The notes under the pieces are model-generated. The model worked only from the letters and a program-made list of their open reading frames with translations. It was not told the origin of the DNA and did not search any database. 64,000 bases of DNA from Acidimicrobiales bacterium (GTDB taxonomy: Bacteria > Actinomycetota > Acidimicrobiia > Acidimicrobiales > Aldehydirespiratoraceae): assembly GCA_029263175.1 (NCBI GenBank), contig JAJCXZ010000049.1, positions 157,506-221,505 on the forward strand, in the 5' to 3' direction. The translations under genes and the position numbers were made by a program. Below are positions 24,214 through 32,470 of the stretch, piece by piece; the first letter of the stretch is position 1; each line of letters begins with the position of its first letter.

Positions 24214-25539
24214 CTAGTGGAACATCAGGTACTGATCGAGCTCCCATTGGGTGGCCACGTCGCCTTCGACATGCTCACCGACGGCCCCGATGTAGCGATC
24301 CCACTCGGCCGCCTTGTTGGCGAGAAAGTTGGCGCAGACATCGGTGCCGACGGCTTCCTGGAGCACCTCATCGGCCGCCAGGTCGGCCAGGGCTGCGTTG
24401 AGATTGCGGGCGCTGTGAACATCGGTGTTCACTTCCTCGAAGCCGTCCTCGACCATCGCGTCGGGGCACACGTAGCCCTTGACCACCCCGAGCCGAGCGG
24501 CCTGCAGAACAGTCGCCACGGTGAGGTGAAGGTTGGCTGATCCATCGGCCAGGCGGCTCTCGATCCGGGTGCTCGGTCCGCCGGCGACGGCGATGCGGTT
24601 GGCGACGCCCCGGTGATCGAATCCCCAGTTGGCCCAGTATCCGTTGAGTTCGCCCGGCTGAAGACGCCGGTACGCGTTGACGGTCGGACAGCAGAGCGGG
24701 GTCATCGCGAGGTGATGTTTGATGAGTCCGGCGAGGCACCCCTTGGCCAACTCGGAGAGGTTGTCACCGGTTGTCGCGTCGACGAGAGCGTTGTTGCCGT
24801 GCTCATCGACGAGTGAGAAGTTGACGTGCACACCGGTCCCGGCGACACCGGGGAACGGCTTGCCGAGGAAGGTCATGTCGTAGCCCATCTCGAGCGCCAC
24901 TTCGCGAGCCATCACACGGAACAGGAATGCGTCGTCGACCGCCTGCAGGGCATCGTCGTACTCGAGCGTGAGCTCGAACTGGGCCTGGTCGAACTCGGCG
25001 TTGATCGACTCGATCTTGAAGTTCGACCGGTCCGCGGTTCGCATGATGGCGTCGATGACACCGGTCGGGTCGGCGAGTCGACCCGTGGCGTAGACGTAGG
25101 AGCGTGGCATCTTGGCCCGCTCCCACGTGCCGTCCTCCGCGAGCTCCATGACATAGCCCTCGAGCTCGAGCCCGACCTTGGGGTGATAGCCGAGATCCTC
25201 CCACTGGCTGATCGCCCGCTGAAGGGCGTAGCGGCTCGAGTACCGATACGGCTGACCCTCGAAGTCGAGATGACCGACGGCGACGCCGGTGGCGTCGTCC
25301 TCCCAACCGGGCCGTACACCCTCGGGGTCGAACGTGGAGTGGACGTCTCGCAGACCTTCGAGAAGGAAACCGCCCGGCGCCGGGATGAGGCTGTTGTCGT
25401 AGCCCTGCGCGAACGTCGTTGCGCAGTGGCCGGTGCCTTTGTGGGCGAGGCGTGCGGGGAGGTACTTGCCGCGAGCGAGACCCAGATGGTCGGGCCACAT
25501 CACTCGGATTCGATCGTAGGCAGTCATGGCCGAGACCAT
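24214..25539 (-). CDS. glutamine synthetase-like gamma-glutamyl-amine ligase
   Basis: The 441-residue protein has the GS catalytic fold: VGLELEGYVMEL, INAEFDQAQFELTLEYDDAL, GTGVHVNFSLVDEHGNNAL, CCPTVNAYRRLQPGELNGYW and RIESRLADGSANLHL. It differs clearly from the gmaS-like protein at 7951 and resembles PuuA/aniline-type ligases that attach glutamate to an amine using ATP. Divergent 45 bp away is a class I amidotransferase-like hydrolase, the usual partner that removes the glutamyl group, and downstream is a P450. The start may be this ATG or the one at 25527. The amine substrate is unknown. Confidence 0.8.
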   Translation of the reverse strand: MVSAMTAYDRIRVMWPDHLGLARGKYLPARLAHKGTGHCATTFAQGYDNSLIPAPGGFLLEGLRDVHSTFDPEGVRPGWEDDATGVAVGHLDFEGQPYRYSSRYALQRAISQWEDLGYHPKVGLELEGYVMELAEDGTWERAKMPRSYVYATGRLADPTGVIDAIMRTADRSNFKIESINAEFDQAQFELTLEYDDALQAVDDAFLFRVMAREVALEMGYDMTFLGKPFPGVAGTGVHVNFSLVDEHGNNALVDATTGDNLSELAKGCLAGLIKHHLAMTPLCCPTVNAYRRLQPGELNGYWANWGFDHRGVANRIAVAGGPSTRIESRLADGSANLHLTVATVLQAARLGVVKGYVCPDAMVEDGFEEVNTDVHSARNLNAALADLAADEVLQEAVGTDVCANFLANKAAEWDRYIGAVGEHVEGDVATQWELDQYLMFH

Positions 25540-25542
25540 AGT

Positions 25543-25576
25543 CGTTCGGTACCAAACGGATCAGATCCTGTACATT
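25543..25576. promoter_or_regulatory. divergent promoter region with near-palindrome
   Basis: CGTTCGGTACCAAACG at 25543-25558 is a palindrome with one mismatched pair, placed between the two divergent genes. Rightward, TACATT at 25571-25576 ends 8 nt before the ATG at 25585, the leaderless spacing. A shared operator for the ligase and hydrolase genes is plausible. Confidence 0.5.
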
Positions 25577-25584
25577 CAGACCCC

Positions 25585-26304
25585 ATGACCAGTGCTCCCC
25601 TCATCGGCCTGTGTGGTCGCCGCAAGCTTGGCTCCCAAATCGTCGGTCAACCCGAGTCGTTGCACGACATCGAGGTTGAGCTCTTCTACCGCGACTACGC
25701 CCGAGGAATCATCGAAGCCGGTGGATTCGCGGTGAACCTTCCCCTCGACCTCGACCCCGCCGACGCGGTTGCCCGCTGCGATGGAATCCTTCTCAGCGGT
25801 GGTGCCGACATCGACCCCGCTCGCTACGGCCACGAGCCCGAGACCGACATGTTTCCGCCCGAGGTTGCTCGTGATGACTTCGAGCTGGCACTGATGGATG
25901 CGGCGGCGACGCGGGGTACACCCGTTCTCGGCATCTGTCGCGGCCTGCAGATCATCAACGTGCATGGCGGCGGCACCCTCCACCAGCACGTTGAACCACA
26001 CGCCCGATTCGACGTCGTGCCCGATACCGAGGCCCACGAGGTCGCCATGATCGCCGACTCAACGCTCGGCGGGTTGTACGGCGACCGTCGTTCGGTCAAC
26101 TCACTCCATCATCAAGCAGTTGCCGACGTTGCGTCGGACTACATCGTGACGGCCCGCTCCGACGACGGCACCGTCGAGGGTCTGGAGCACAAGGAACTGC
26201 CGATCATCAGTGTGCAGTGGCACCCGGAGATGATGAGCACTCGCAGTGGCGATCCCGTTTTCGGGTGGTTGGTGGAGGCCGCACTACGCTTCCGCGATGG
26301 CTGA
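25585..26304 (+). CDS. gamma-glutamyl-amine hydrolase (PuuD-like class I amidotransferase family)
   Basis: The 239-residue enzyme of the peptidase C26 family hydrolyses gamma-glutamyl amides. The triad is visible: Cys118 in VLGICRGLQIINVHGGG, and His213 with Glu215 in SVQWHPEM. The N-terminal ILLSGGADIDP is typical of PuuD-type proteins. The open frame extends far upstream, but that part lies opposite the GS-like gene and is a shadow. It overlaps the LLM gene by 8 bp. Together with the divergent ligase it forms the bracket of a gamma-glutamylated intermediate pathway. Confidence 0.85.
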   Translation: MTSAPLIGLCGRRKLGSQIVGQPESLHDIEVELFYRDYARGIIEAGGFAVNLPLDLDPADAVARCDGILLSGGADIDPARYGHEPETDMFPPEVARDDFELALMDAAATRGTPVLGICRGLQIINVHGGGTLHQHVEPHARFDVVPDTEAHEVAMIADSTLGGLYGDRRSVNSLHHQAVADVASDYIVTARSDDGTVEGLEHKELPIISVQWHPEMMSTRSGDPVFGWLVEAALRFRDG

Positions 26305-27223
26305 GCTCCCCCCGATCCGTCTCGGCGTTTCCACCGGCCTCGGCCTCTGGCACCGATCGCTTGACGAACGCCGGGGCCTGCTCGGTCAGATCGCTGATTC
26401 GGGCATCGACCACGTGTTCTTTGCCGACCATGTGAGCTTCCACGATGGCAGCGGGAAAGACGGAATGGTGCAGGCCACGGGTCTCGCCAACCTGCACGAC
26501 ACGCTCGGCGTCTACGCAGGCGTCTACTTGTTGGCGCTGCGTCACCCGGTGACGGTTGCCCGCCAGATCTGCGACATAGCCGTCATGGCCCCCGGTCGGT
26601 TCACTTTCGGCGTTGGCGTCGGCGGCGAGGACCGCCATGAGGTCGAAGTCTGCGGCATCGATCCATCGACCCGCGGTCGGCGCACCGATGCGGCGCTCGA
26701 CATCGTCGTGCGATTGCTGAGCGGCGAGACGGTGGATCACGAGAGCGAGTTCTTCTCCATCGACCAGGCCAACGTCGTCCCCGCGCCGAGCGAGCCAGTG
26801 CCGATCATGGTCGGGGGTCGGTCTGATGCGGCGGTCCTGCGGGCCGGAAGGTTCGGTGACGGGTGGCTGGCGAGTTGGTGTTCCAGCCGCCGCTTCGCAG
26901 AGGCCGTCGCCATCTTTGATGAGGCTGCCATCGATCGCTCGCCCTCGAATGACCACGGCCTGCAGGTATGGGCCGGGTTCGCCGAGACTGGAGACGCGGC
27001 TCGTACGAACGTCGCTGACGCGATGGAGGACTTCTACAAGGTGCCGTTCGCCGCCTTCGAGAAGTACACGCCGTGGGGGAGCCCGGCCGACGTTGCCGAG
27101 CAACTCGGACCCTATATCGATGCCGGTGCTCGTCACATCAACCTCATGCCCTGCGGTGACTCGCAGGAGCACGGCATCGAGGCCGCGGCGGAAGTGCGTC
27201 GCGCACTGTTGGCGCGCAGATGA
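26297..27223 (+). CDS. luciferase-like (LLM, probably F420-dependent) oxidoreductase
   Basis: A 308-residue TIM-barrel protein of the bacterial luciferase family: LGVSTGLGLWHRSLDERRGLLGQIADSGIDHVFFADHVSF, the cofactor region GRFTFGVGVGGEDRHEVEVCGID, and PVPIMVGGRSDAAVLRAGRFGDGWL. Actinobacterial members commonly use F420, others FMN; the cofactor cannot be settled here. It starts inside the hydrolase gene (8-bp overlap) and overlaps the DUF3291 gene by 4 bp, so the three act together. It could oxidise the glutamylated amine or its product. Confidence 0.83.
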   Translation: MAELPPIRLGVSTGLGLWHRSLDERRGLLGQIADSGIDHVFFADHVSFHDGSGKDGMVQATGLANLHDTLGVYAGVYLLALRHPVTVARQICDIAVMAPGRFTFGVGVGGEDRHEVEVCGIDPSTRGRRTDAALDIVVRLLSGETVDHESEFFSIDQANVVPAPSEPVPIMVGGRSDAAVLRAGRFGDGWLASWCSSRRFAEAVAIFDEAAIDRSPSNDHGLQVWAGFAETGDAARTNVADAMEDFYKVPFAAFEKYTPWGSPADVAEQLGPYIDAGARHINLMPCGDSQEHGIEAAAEVRRALLARR

Positions 27224-27687
27224 CCATCGCCTTCGAGGGCTACCACCTGGCCCAGATCAACATCGCCAAGATCCGTCACCCGCCGGGTGACCCGCGGGTG
27301 GCGGGATTCATCGACAATCTCGACAAGATCAACACGCTGGGGACCGAGTCGCCGGGCTTCGTCTGGATCTACACCGACGAGAGCGGCGCGGCCATCGAGA
27401 CCAAGATGTTCGATGACCCGGAGCTTCTCCTCAACCTGACGGTGTGGGAATCGATCGAGGATCTGCAGGACTTCGTGACCAACACCGAGCACGTCAGTTT
27501 CCTGCGCCGCAAGCTCGAATGGTTCGACCGCCCGCCCGACGGACTACCGACGCTCACCCTTTGGTGGGTTCGCCAGGGTGAGCTCCCCACCCCGCAGGAG
27601 GCGGTCGAGCGAGTCCTGTATCTTCGCGAGCATGGCCCGACTCCGTTTGCGTTCACGGTGAAGGATCGGTTCGCACCGGAAGGCTGA
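27220..27687 (+). CDS. DUF3291 family protein
   Basis: 155 residues matching DUF3291: YHLAQINIAKIRHPPGDPRVAGFIDNLDKINTL, FVWIYTDES, LLNLTVWESIEDLQDFV and WWVRQGELPTPQEAVERVLYLREHGPTPFAFT. The family has a dimeric alpha-beta-barrel appearance, as in small monooxygenases, but no function is established. It overlaps the LLM gene by 4 bp. The next gene downstream has its own promoter 60 bp away. Confidence 0.8.
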   Translation: MTIAFEGYHLAQINIAKIRHPPGDPRVAGFIDNLDKINTLGTESPGFVWIYTDESGAAIETKMFDDPELLLNLTVWESIEDLQDFVTNTEHVSFLRRKLEWFDRPPDGLPTLTLWWVRQGELPTPQEAVERVLYLREHGPTPFAFTVKDRFAPEG

Positions 27688-27692
27688 ATCGA

Positions 27693-27742
27693 CTTCCGCA
27701 TCGTGGAAGTGCTCTTGGCATGCTTCCGCATTGTGGTACAAC
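27693..27742 (+). promoter_or_regulatory. MmgE/PrpD promoter with two IclR-type sites
   Basis: -35 TTGGCA (27715-27720), 16-bp spacer, -10 TACAAC (27737-27742) and ATG 6 nt later. Two related 17-bp sites flank it: CTTCCGCATCGTGGAAG (27693-27709) and CTTCCGCATTGTGGTAC (27723-27739), 14 of 17 identical and 30 bp apart. The second covers the spacer and -10. The iclR gene is in the same operon, so autorepression is likely. Confidence 0.65.
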
Positions 27743-27748
27743 GTCTTC

Positions 27749-29083
27749 ATGGAGCCCGACCCCGCCATCCTGTCGTTCATCCACGACACGCGCCTCTCGG
27801 ACGTTCCCGATGATGTTGTCGCCTTCGGCAGGCGTTGTGTGCTCGATCTCCTCGGCGTCGCCGCGGCCGGGTCGACCACTCCGCTGGCGACGATCATCGC
27901 CGACCATGTCGTCGAGCAGTTCGCAGCCGGACCCCGGGCAAGTGCCCCAATCTTCTTCGACGGTCGAAGGGTCAGCCCCACCGGCGCCGCGCTGGCGGGT
28001 GGGATGACGATCGACTCGATCGACGCCCACGACGGTCACCGCCTCACCAAGGGACACGCCGGCTGTGGACTCCTGCCCGCCGCGCTCGCATTCGCCGCGG
28101 CCGAGGGAATCGATGATGCAGGAGAGATTCTTGCCGCCCTTGTGGTCGGCTACGAGGTGGCGATCCGCGCCGGAATCGTCCTCCATGAAACCGTGGACGA
28201 CTACCACACCAGCGGCGCGTGGGTCGCGGTCGCCACGGCCGCCATGGGAAGCCGGCTGCTCGGTCTCGACCAAGAGGCAACCGGCCATGCGCTCGGCATC
28301 GCCGAGTACCACGGCCCCCGCAGTCAGATGATGCGGGTCATCGACCACCCGACCATGCTGAAAGACGGTTCGGGCTGGGGTGCGATGGCCGGTGTGTCGG
28401 CCACGTATCTGGCCCGGTGCGGATTCACCGGCGCTCCCGCGATCACGGTCGCCGGCCGCGAAGTCACCGAATGGTGGGTTGATCTCGGCTCGGTGTGGCG
28501 AATCACCGAGCAGTACTTCAAGCCGCATCCGGTGTGTCGCTGGGCGCAACCGGCGGTCGAGGCCGCGCTGAGCCTTCGCTCGGCCCATGACATCGAGCCC
28601 GCCGAAGTTGCCCGCATCGAAGTCACCACATTTCACGAAGCCGCCCGCCTGGTCACGCGGCATCCCGCGAACACCGAGCAGGCGCAATACAGCCTCCCGT
28701 TCCCGCTCGGCGCCGCGGTGGTCCGCGGTACGCTGGGGGCAGCCGAGATCTCTGCCGACGCGCTGCATGACCCCGAGATAGCGGCCATGGCCGACCTCGT
28801 CGTGATTGCCGAGGACGACGATCACAATCGCCTGTTTCCTGGCGAACGATTGGCACGAGTGACGATCGAGCTCGACGACGGGAATCGCCACGAATCGCCT
28901 GACACCTACGCGTCCGGCGATCCTCACACCGCGTTGTCCGACATGCAGATCCGGGCCAAGTTCCACGAGTTGGCCGACCCTGTCCTCGGCGCGGACCGGG
29001 CGGATGCGCTCGAGGTGGCTGTCGACGCGATCGGCCAGGGCGTTTCGCTGAGCGGCGTCACCGATCTGATCAGCGGGCGCTGA
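27749..29083 (+). CDS. MmgE/PrpD family protein
   Basis: 444 residues of the 2-methylcitrate dehydratase/cis-aconitate decarboxylase fold: RRCVLDLLGVAAAGS, the helical core motif FVxxEYH-like AEYHGPRSQMMRV, MLKDGSGWGAMAGVSATYLARCGFTG and FKPHPVCRWAQPAVEAAL. Members handle many substrates besides 2-methylcitrate; no prpC or prpB is nearby, so classic propionate metabolism is unlikely. It is followed by an IclR regulator after 1 bp and an MttB-like methyltransferase. The leaderless ATG at 27749 is chosen from the promoter. Confidence 0.82.
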   Translation: MEPDPAILSFIHDTRLSDVPDDVVAFGRRCVLDLLGVAAAGSTTPLATIIADHVVEQFAAGPRASAPIFFDGRRVSPTGAALAGGMTIDSIDAHDGHRLTKGHAGCGLLPAALAFAAAEGIDDAGEILAALVVGYEVAIRAGIVLHETVDDYHTSGAWVAVATAAMGSRLLGLDQEATGHALGIAEYHGPRSQMMRVIDHPTMLKDGSGWGAMAGVSATYLARCGFTGAPAITVAGREVTEWWVDLGSVWRITEQYFKPHPVCRWAQPAVEAALSLRSAHDIEPAEVARIEVTTFHEAARLVTRHPANTEQAQYSLPFPLGAAVVRGTLGAAEISADALHDPEIAAMADLVVIAEDDDHNRLFPGERLARVTIELDDGNRHESPDTYASGDPHTALSDMQIRAKFHELADPVLGADRADALEVAVDAIGQGVSLSGVTDLISGR

Positions 29084-29084
29084 C

Positions 29085-29801
29085 ATGGTCCAAAGCGTTG
29101 CGCGCGCACTTGCGCTACTCGCCGAAGTCGCCGACGAGCCCGCCGGCCTGGCTGTGCTCGCTGCCCGTACCGACCTCGCCTTGTCGACCGCGTCTCGGCT
29201 CTTGGCCACGCTGGAGGACTCCGGTGCGGTGCAGCGCGACGCCGATGGGATGTACCGCGTCGGGCCGACCATTGCCGCGATCCAGCCGTCGATCGGTGGG
29301 TCGAGTCTGCAAGTGGTCGCGCACCCGCACCTCGCGGCCTTGGTGGGCGAACTCGACGAGGCGGTCTGCCTGTCGGTGCTCGCGGATCAGAAGACGCAGA
29401 CGCTGGTCCAGGTCGATGTTCCCCGGCCGGTCCAGGCCCAGGACTGGACGGGTATGAGCTGGCCCCTCGACGCGGGTGGCTCCGGTGTGATCCTGCTGGC
29501 CACCCAGCCCGACGAGCGGCTGGCGCTGTTCGAGAACGCGCCATCATCAGAGATCTTGGCGGCGGCGCGGCGTCGTGGCGTCGCCTGGACCCGAGATGGC
29601 TACGTCGAAGGCCTGGCGTCGGTCGCGGCGGCCGTTGTCAGCCCCGACGGAATCGGACGAGCTGCGGTGGTGGCCTACGGCCCGACCTACCGGTTCCCGG
29701 TCACCGAAGAGATTCCGAGGATCGAGCGGGCGGTCCGGTCATGCGCCGACGCCATCTCGAGCGAACTCGCAGCCTGTTGGCCGACCGGAGGACGATCATG
29801 A
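29085..29801 (+). CDS. IclR-family transcriptional regulator
   Basis: A 238-residue protein with an N-terminal winged helix (QSVARALALLAEVADEPAGLAVLAARTDLALSTASRLLATLEDSGAV) and a C-terminal effector domain (LVGELDEAVCLSVLADQKTQTLVQ, GSGVILLATQ). It sits between the MmgE/PrpD gene and the MttB-like gene and overlaps the latter by 4 bp. It probably represses its own operon through the two CTTCCGCAT-type sites upstream of 27749; the effector is unknown. Confidence 0.85.
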   Translation: MVQSVARALALLAEVADEPAGLAVLAARTDLALSTASRLLATLEDSGAVQRDADGMYRVGPTIAAIQPSIGGSSLQVVAHPHLAALVGELDEAVCLSVLADQKTQTLVQVDVPRPVQAQDWTGMSWPLDAGGSGVILLATQPDERLALFENAPSSEILAAARRRGVAWTRDGYVEGLASVAAAVVSPDGIGRAAVVAYGPTYRFPVTEEIPRIERAVRSCADAISSELAACWPTGGRS

Positions 29802-31318
29802 CGCGCCGAGGACGGCGCCGCGCGGTGGCCGCCTCGTCGATTCCGCAACTGCCCTGGCGGAAGGTGACGAACAGTCATGGCACGCTCGATGTGCTGCGGC
29901 CCGAGCAGGTTGACCAGATCCACGAAGCATCGCTGCACGTGCTCGAGACCTGCGGAATCGAGCTGTGGTCAGCGGACGCCCGACGCCTCTTCGAGGAAGC
30001 AGGGGCGATCGTCGATCACGAGACCACGGTGGTTCGCATCGGTCGGGACGTGATCGAGCACGCGCTGGCTCAGGCTCCATCGTTGTTCACGCTGACCCCT
30101 CGAAACCCCGACCGTTCTGTCGAGTTCGGCGGAAACAATCTCGTCTTCGGTCTCGTTGCCGGGCCGCCTGCAGTCCACGACTGCATCAACGGTCGGCGTC
30201 AGAGCAACATGGCCGACTACGAGAACTTCGTCCGTCTCGGCCAGTACTTCAACGCGATCCACATGCTCGGCAATCAGGTGTCCGCGCCGATCGAGCTCCC
30301 GGCCAACAATCGGCACCTCGACTGCTATCGGGCCAACATCACCTATTCGGATCTCGCCTACCACTGCACGGCAATCGGCCGGGGCCGGGCCCTCGACGGC
30401 ATCAACATGATGGCGATCTCCCGTGGCCTTTCTTTGGAAGAAGTGGCCGAGAGCCCTGGTGTGATCACAGTTGTCAACGTGAACTCGCCGCGCCGGATGG
30501 ATGGCGACATGGCCGACGGTCTCATGACCATGGCCGAGTACGGCCAGCCCGTGTCGGTCACACCGTTCACCTTGATGGGCGCCATGACTCCGGTGACACT
30601 TGCCGGCGCCCTCGTACAGGCCAATGCCGAGACCCTCTTCGGTGTGGCCCTGACCCAGCTCGCCCGGCCCGGTGCACCGGTGGTCTACGGGTCATTCACG
30701 TCCAACGTCGACATGCGTTCGGGAGCACCCGCCTTCGGCACGCCGGAGAACGCGAAGGCGAACGTGGCCGCGGGCCAGCTTGCTCGCCGCTACGGCCTGC
30801 CCTACCGGTCGAGCAACTGCACGGCCGCCAACACGGTCGACGCGCAGGCGGCCTACGAGATGCAGATGGCGCTGTGGGGAGCGATTCTCGGCGGCGCCAA
30901 CATCGTGTACCACGCTGCCGGTTGGATGGAGGGTGGCCTCCAGGCGAGCTACGAGAAGCTGGTGCTCGACGTCGAGATCCTCCAGCACATGATGGAGTTC
31001 CTCACCCCGATCGACACGTCTGATGGTGACCTCGCGCTCGACGCCATCGCTCGCGTGCCCACTGGCGGTCACTTCTTCGGCGACGAGCACACCATGGAGC
31101 GCTACGACACCGCCTTCTACCAACCCATGTTGTCGGACTGGCGCACCTGGGAGCAGTGGAACGAAGACGGCGCCCGCACCGCGACCGAGCGCGCCACCGG
31201 CATCTGGCAGCGGGCTCTCGACGAGTACGAGGAACCCCCGCTCGACAGCACCATCGCCGAAGAACTCGAGTCCTACATCGCCCACCGCAAAGAAGAGATC
31301 GGCGATGGCGACCCGTAG
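29798..31318 (+). CDS. MttB-like trimethylamine/betaine methyltransferase family protein (no pyrrolysine)
   Basis: 506 residues of the MttB superfamily (COG5598): TLDVLRPEQVDQIHEASLHVLETCGIELWSADARRLFEEAGAIVD, NMMAISRGLSLEEVAESPG, YGQPVSVTPFTLMGAMTPVTLAGALVQANAETLFG, PGAPVVYGSFTSNVDMRSGAPAFGTPEN and TVDAQAAYEMQMALWGAILGGANIV. The frame has no internal TAG, so it is a non-pyrrolysine homologue. The non-Pyl member MtgB demethylates glycine betaine using a corrinoid protein; no corrinoid protein gene is nearby. A Shine-Dalgarno GGAGG (29787-29791) supports the start, which overlaps iclR by 4 bp. Confidence 0.82.
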   Translation: MTRRGRRRAVAASSIPQLPWRKVTNSHGTLDVLRPEQVDQIHEASLHVLETCGIELWSADARRLFEEAGAIVDHETTVVRIGRDVIEHALAQAPSLFTLTPRNPDRSVEFGGNNLVFGLVAGPPAVHDCINGRRQSNMADYENFVRLGQYFNAIHMLGNQVSAPIELPANNRHLDCYRANITYSDLAYHCTAIGRGRALDGINMMAISRGLSLEEVAESPGVITVVNVNSPRRMDGDMADGLMTMAEYGQPVSVTPFTLMGAMTPVTLAGALVQANAETLFGVALTQLARPGAPVVYGSFTSNVDMRSGAPAFGTPENAKANVAAGQLARRYGLPYRSSNCTAANTVDAQAAYEMQMALWGAILGGANIVYHAAGWMEGGLQASYEKLVLDVEILQHMMEFLTPIDTSDGDLALDAIARVPTGGHFFGDEHTMERYDTAFYQPMLSDWRTWEQWNEDGARTATERATGIWQRALDEYEEPPLDSTIAEELESYIAHRKEEIGDGDP

Positions 31319-31327
31319 GTTTCCCGC

Positions 31328-32470
31328 CTAGGCGTACGAGCGCTTGGCGACCTCTTCGAGCATGACCTCGGTGGCACCGCCGCCGATGGGGAGAATGCGG
31401 GCGTCGCGGTACATGCGCTCGATGGCCGACTCGCGCATGTAGCCCATGCCGCCGTGAAACTGCACGCAGTCGTACATGACCTGGTTGACGACCTCGCAGC
31501 CCCAGGCCTTCGCCCCGGACATGGCCTTGACGTTGTCCTGGCCGGCATCGTGCATCCAGGCGGCGTGGTACATCGACGCACGTACAGCGTCGACCTTGGC
31601 CTGGTTCATGGCCATACGCTGACGAATGGCGCCGAGGTCATAGAGGTGGCCCCCGAACGCCGGGCGCTCCTGGCAGTAGGCGTTGGTCATGTCGATCGCG
31701 GCCTGCGCGGATCCGATACCCATCCCGATGAGCACCATGCGTTCGTTCTGGAAGTTCTTCATCGTCTCGTAGAACCCGCGATGCAGCGTGCCGAGGATGT
31801 TCTCCTCTGGCACGAACACATTGTCGAGCACGAGCTCCGCCGTATCGGAACACCGCCACCCGTGCTTGTCGAGTTTGTTGGCGACTTCAAAACCCTCGGT
31901 GCCGGCGGGCACGAGGAACATGGTGATGCCGTACTTGTTGTCGGGGTCGGTGCGGGCGGCGACGATGGTGAGATCGCCGTAGACGGCGTTGGTGATGAAC
32001 ATCTTGCGGCCGTTGATCCGCCAGCCATCGCCGTCCTTCACTGCGGTGGCGCGGATGCCCGCCACGTCAGATCCGGCGTCGGGCTCGGTGACACCGATCG
32101 ACGTGATGGCCTCGCCTGACATCATCTTGGGAAGCCATTCGGCGTGCTGTTCAGCGCTGCCGGAGTTGACCAAGTGAGGGCCGGCCATGTCGGTGTGCAC
32201 GAGAACGGTCACGTCGAAGCCTGCGAATGTCGAAGCTCCGAGCGCCTCGGAGAACGTGGCCGATGCAAGCATGCCCATACCGAGACCACCGTGTGCCTCA
32301 GGGATTCGGAGGCTGAGCATGCCAAGGTCGCCCATCTGGCGCAGGACGCCGCGCGGGACCTTGCCGGCCTCTTCCCAGGCATCCCCGTGAGGTGCCACTT
32401 CTTTCGACACGAAATCGACCGTCTGATCGTAGATCGCCTCGAGTTCGTCGGTCATGTAGATGTTGCGCAT
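31328..32470 (-). CDS. acyl-CoA dehydrogenase
   Basis: A 380-residue FAD enzyme of the ACAD family: ITSIGVTEPDAGSDVAGIRATA, WRINGRKMFITNA, FQNERMVLIGMGIGSAQAA, and QFHGGMGYMRESAIERMYRDARILPIGGGATEVM at the C-terminus. The substrate class is not certain; its place after a methylcrotonyl/propionyl-type carboxylase pair and a TetR of the LiuR/AtuR kind suggests isovaleryl-, citronellyl- or another branched acyl-CoA. Its start shares one base with the upstream stop (TAATG). Confidence 0.88.
   Translation of the reverse strand: MRNIYMTDELEAIYDQTVDFVSKEVAPHGDAWEEAGKVPRGVLRQMGDLGMLSLRIPEAHGGLGMGMLASATFSEALGASTFAGFDVTVLVHTDMAGPHLVNSGSAEQHAEWLPKMMSGEAITSIGVTEPDAGSDVAGIRATAVKDGDGWRINGRKMFITNAVYGDLTIVAARTDPDNKYGITMFLVPAGTEGFEVANKLDKHGWRCSDTAELVLDNVFVPEENILGTLHRGFYETMKNFQNERMVLIGMGIGSAQAAIDMTNAYCQERPAFGGHLYDLGAIRQRMAMNQAKVDAVRASMYHAAWMHDAGQDNVKAMSGAKAWGCEVVNQVMYDCVQFHGGMGYMRESAIERMYRDARILPIGGGATEVMLEEVAKRSYA

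Noticed and set aside
24826..25584. N-terminal extension of the gamma-glutamyl hydrolase frame
   Set aside because: The extension lies opposite the GS-like gene; family homology and a -10 box support the ATG at 25585.
29798..31318. Pyrrolysine-containing trimethylamine methyltransferase
   Set aside because: The frame has no in-frame TAG before its stop, so it is the non-pyrrolysine type.
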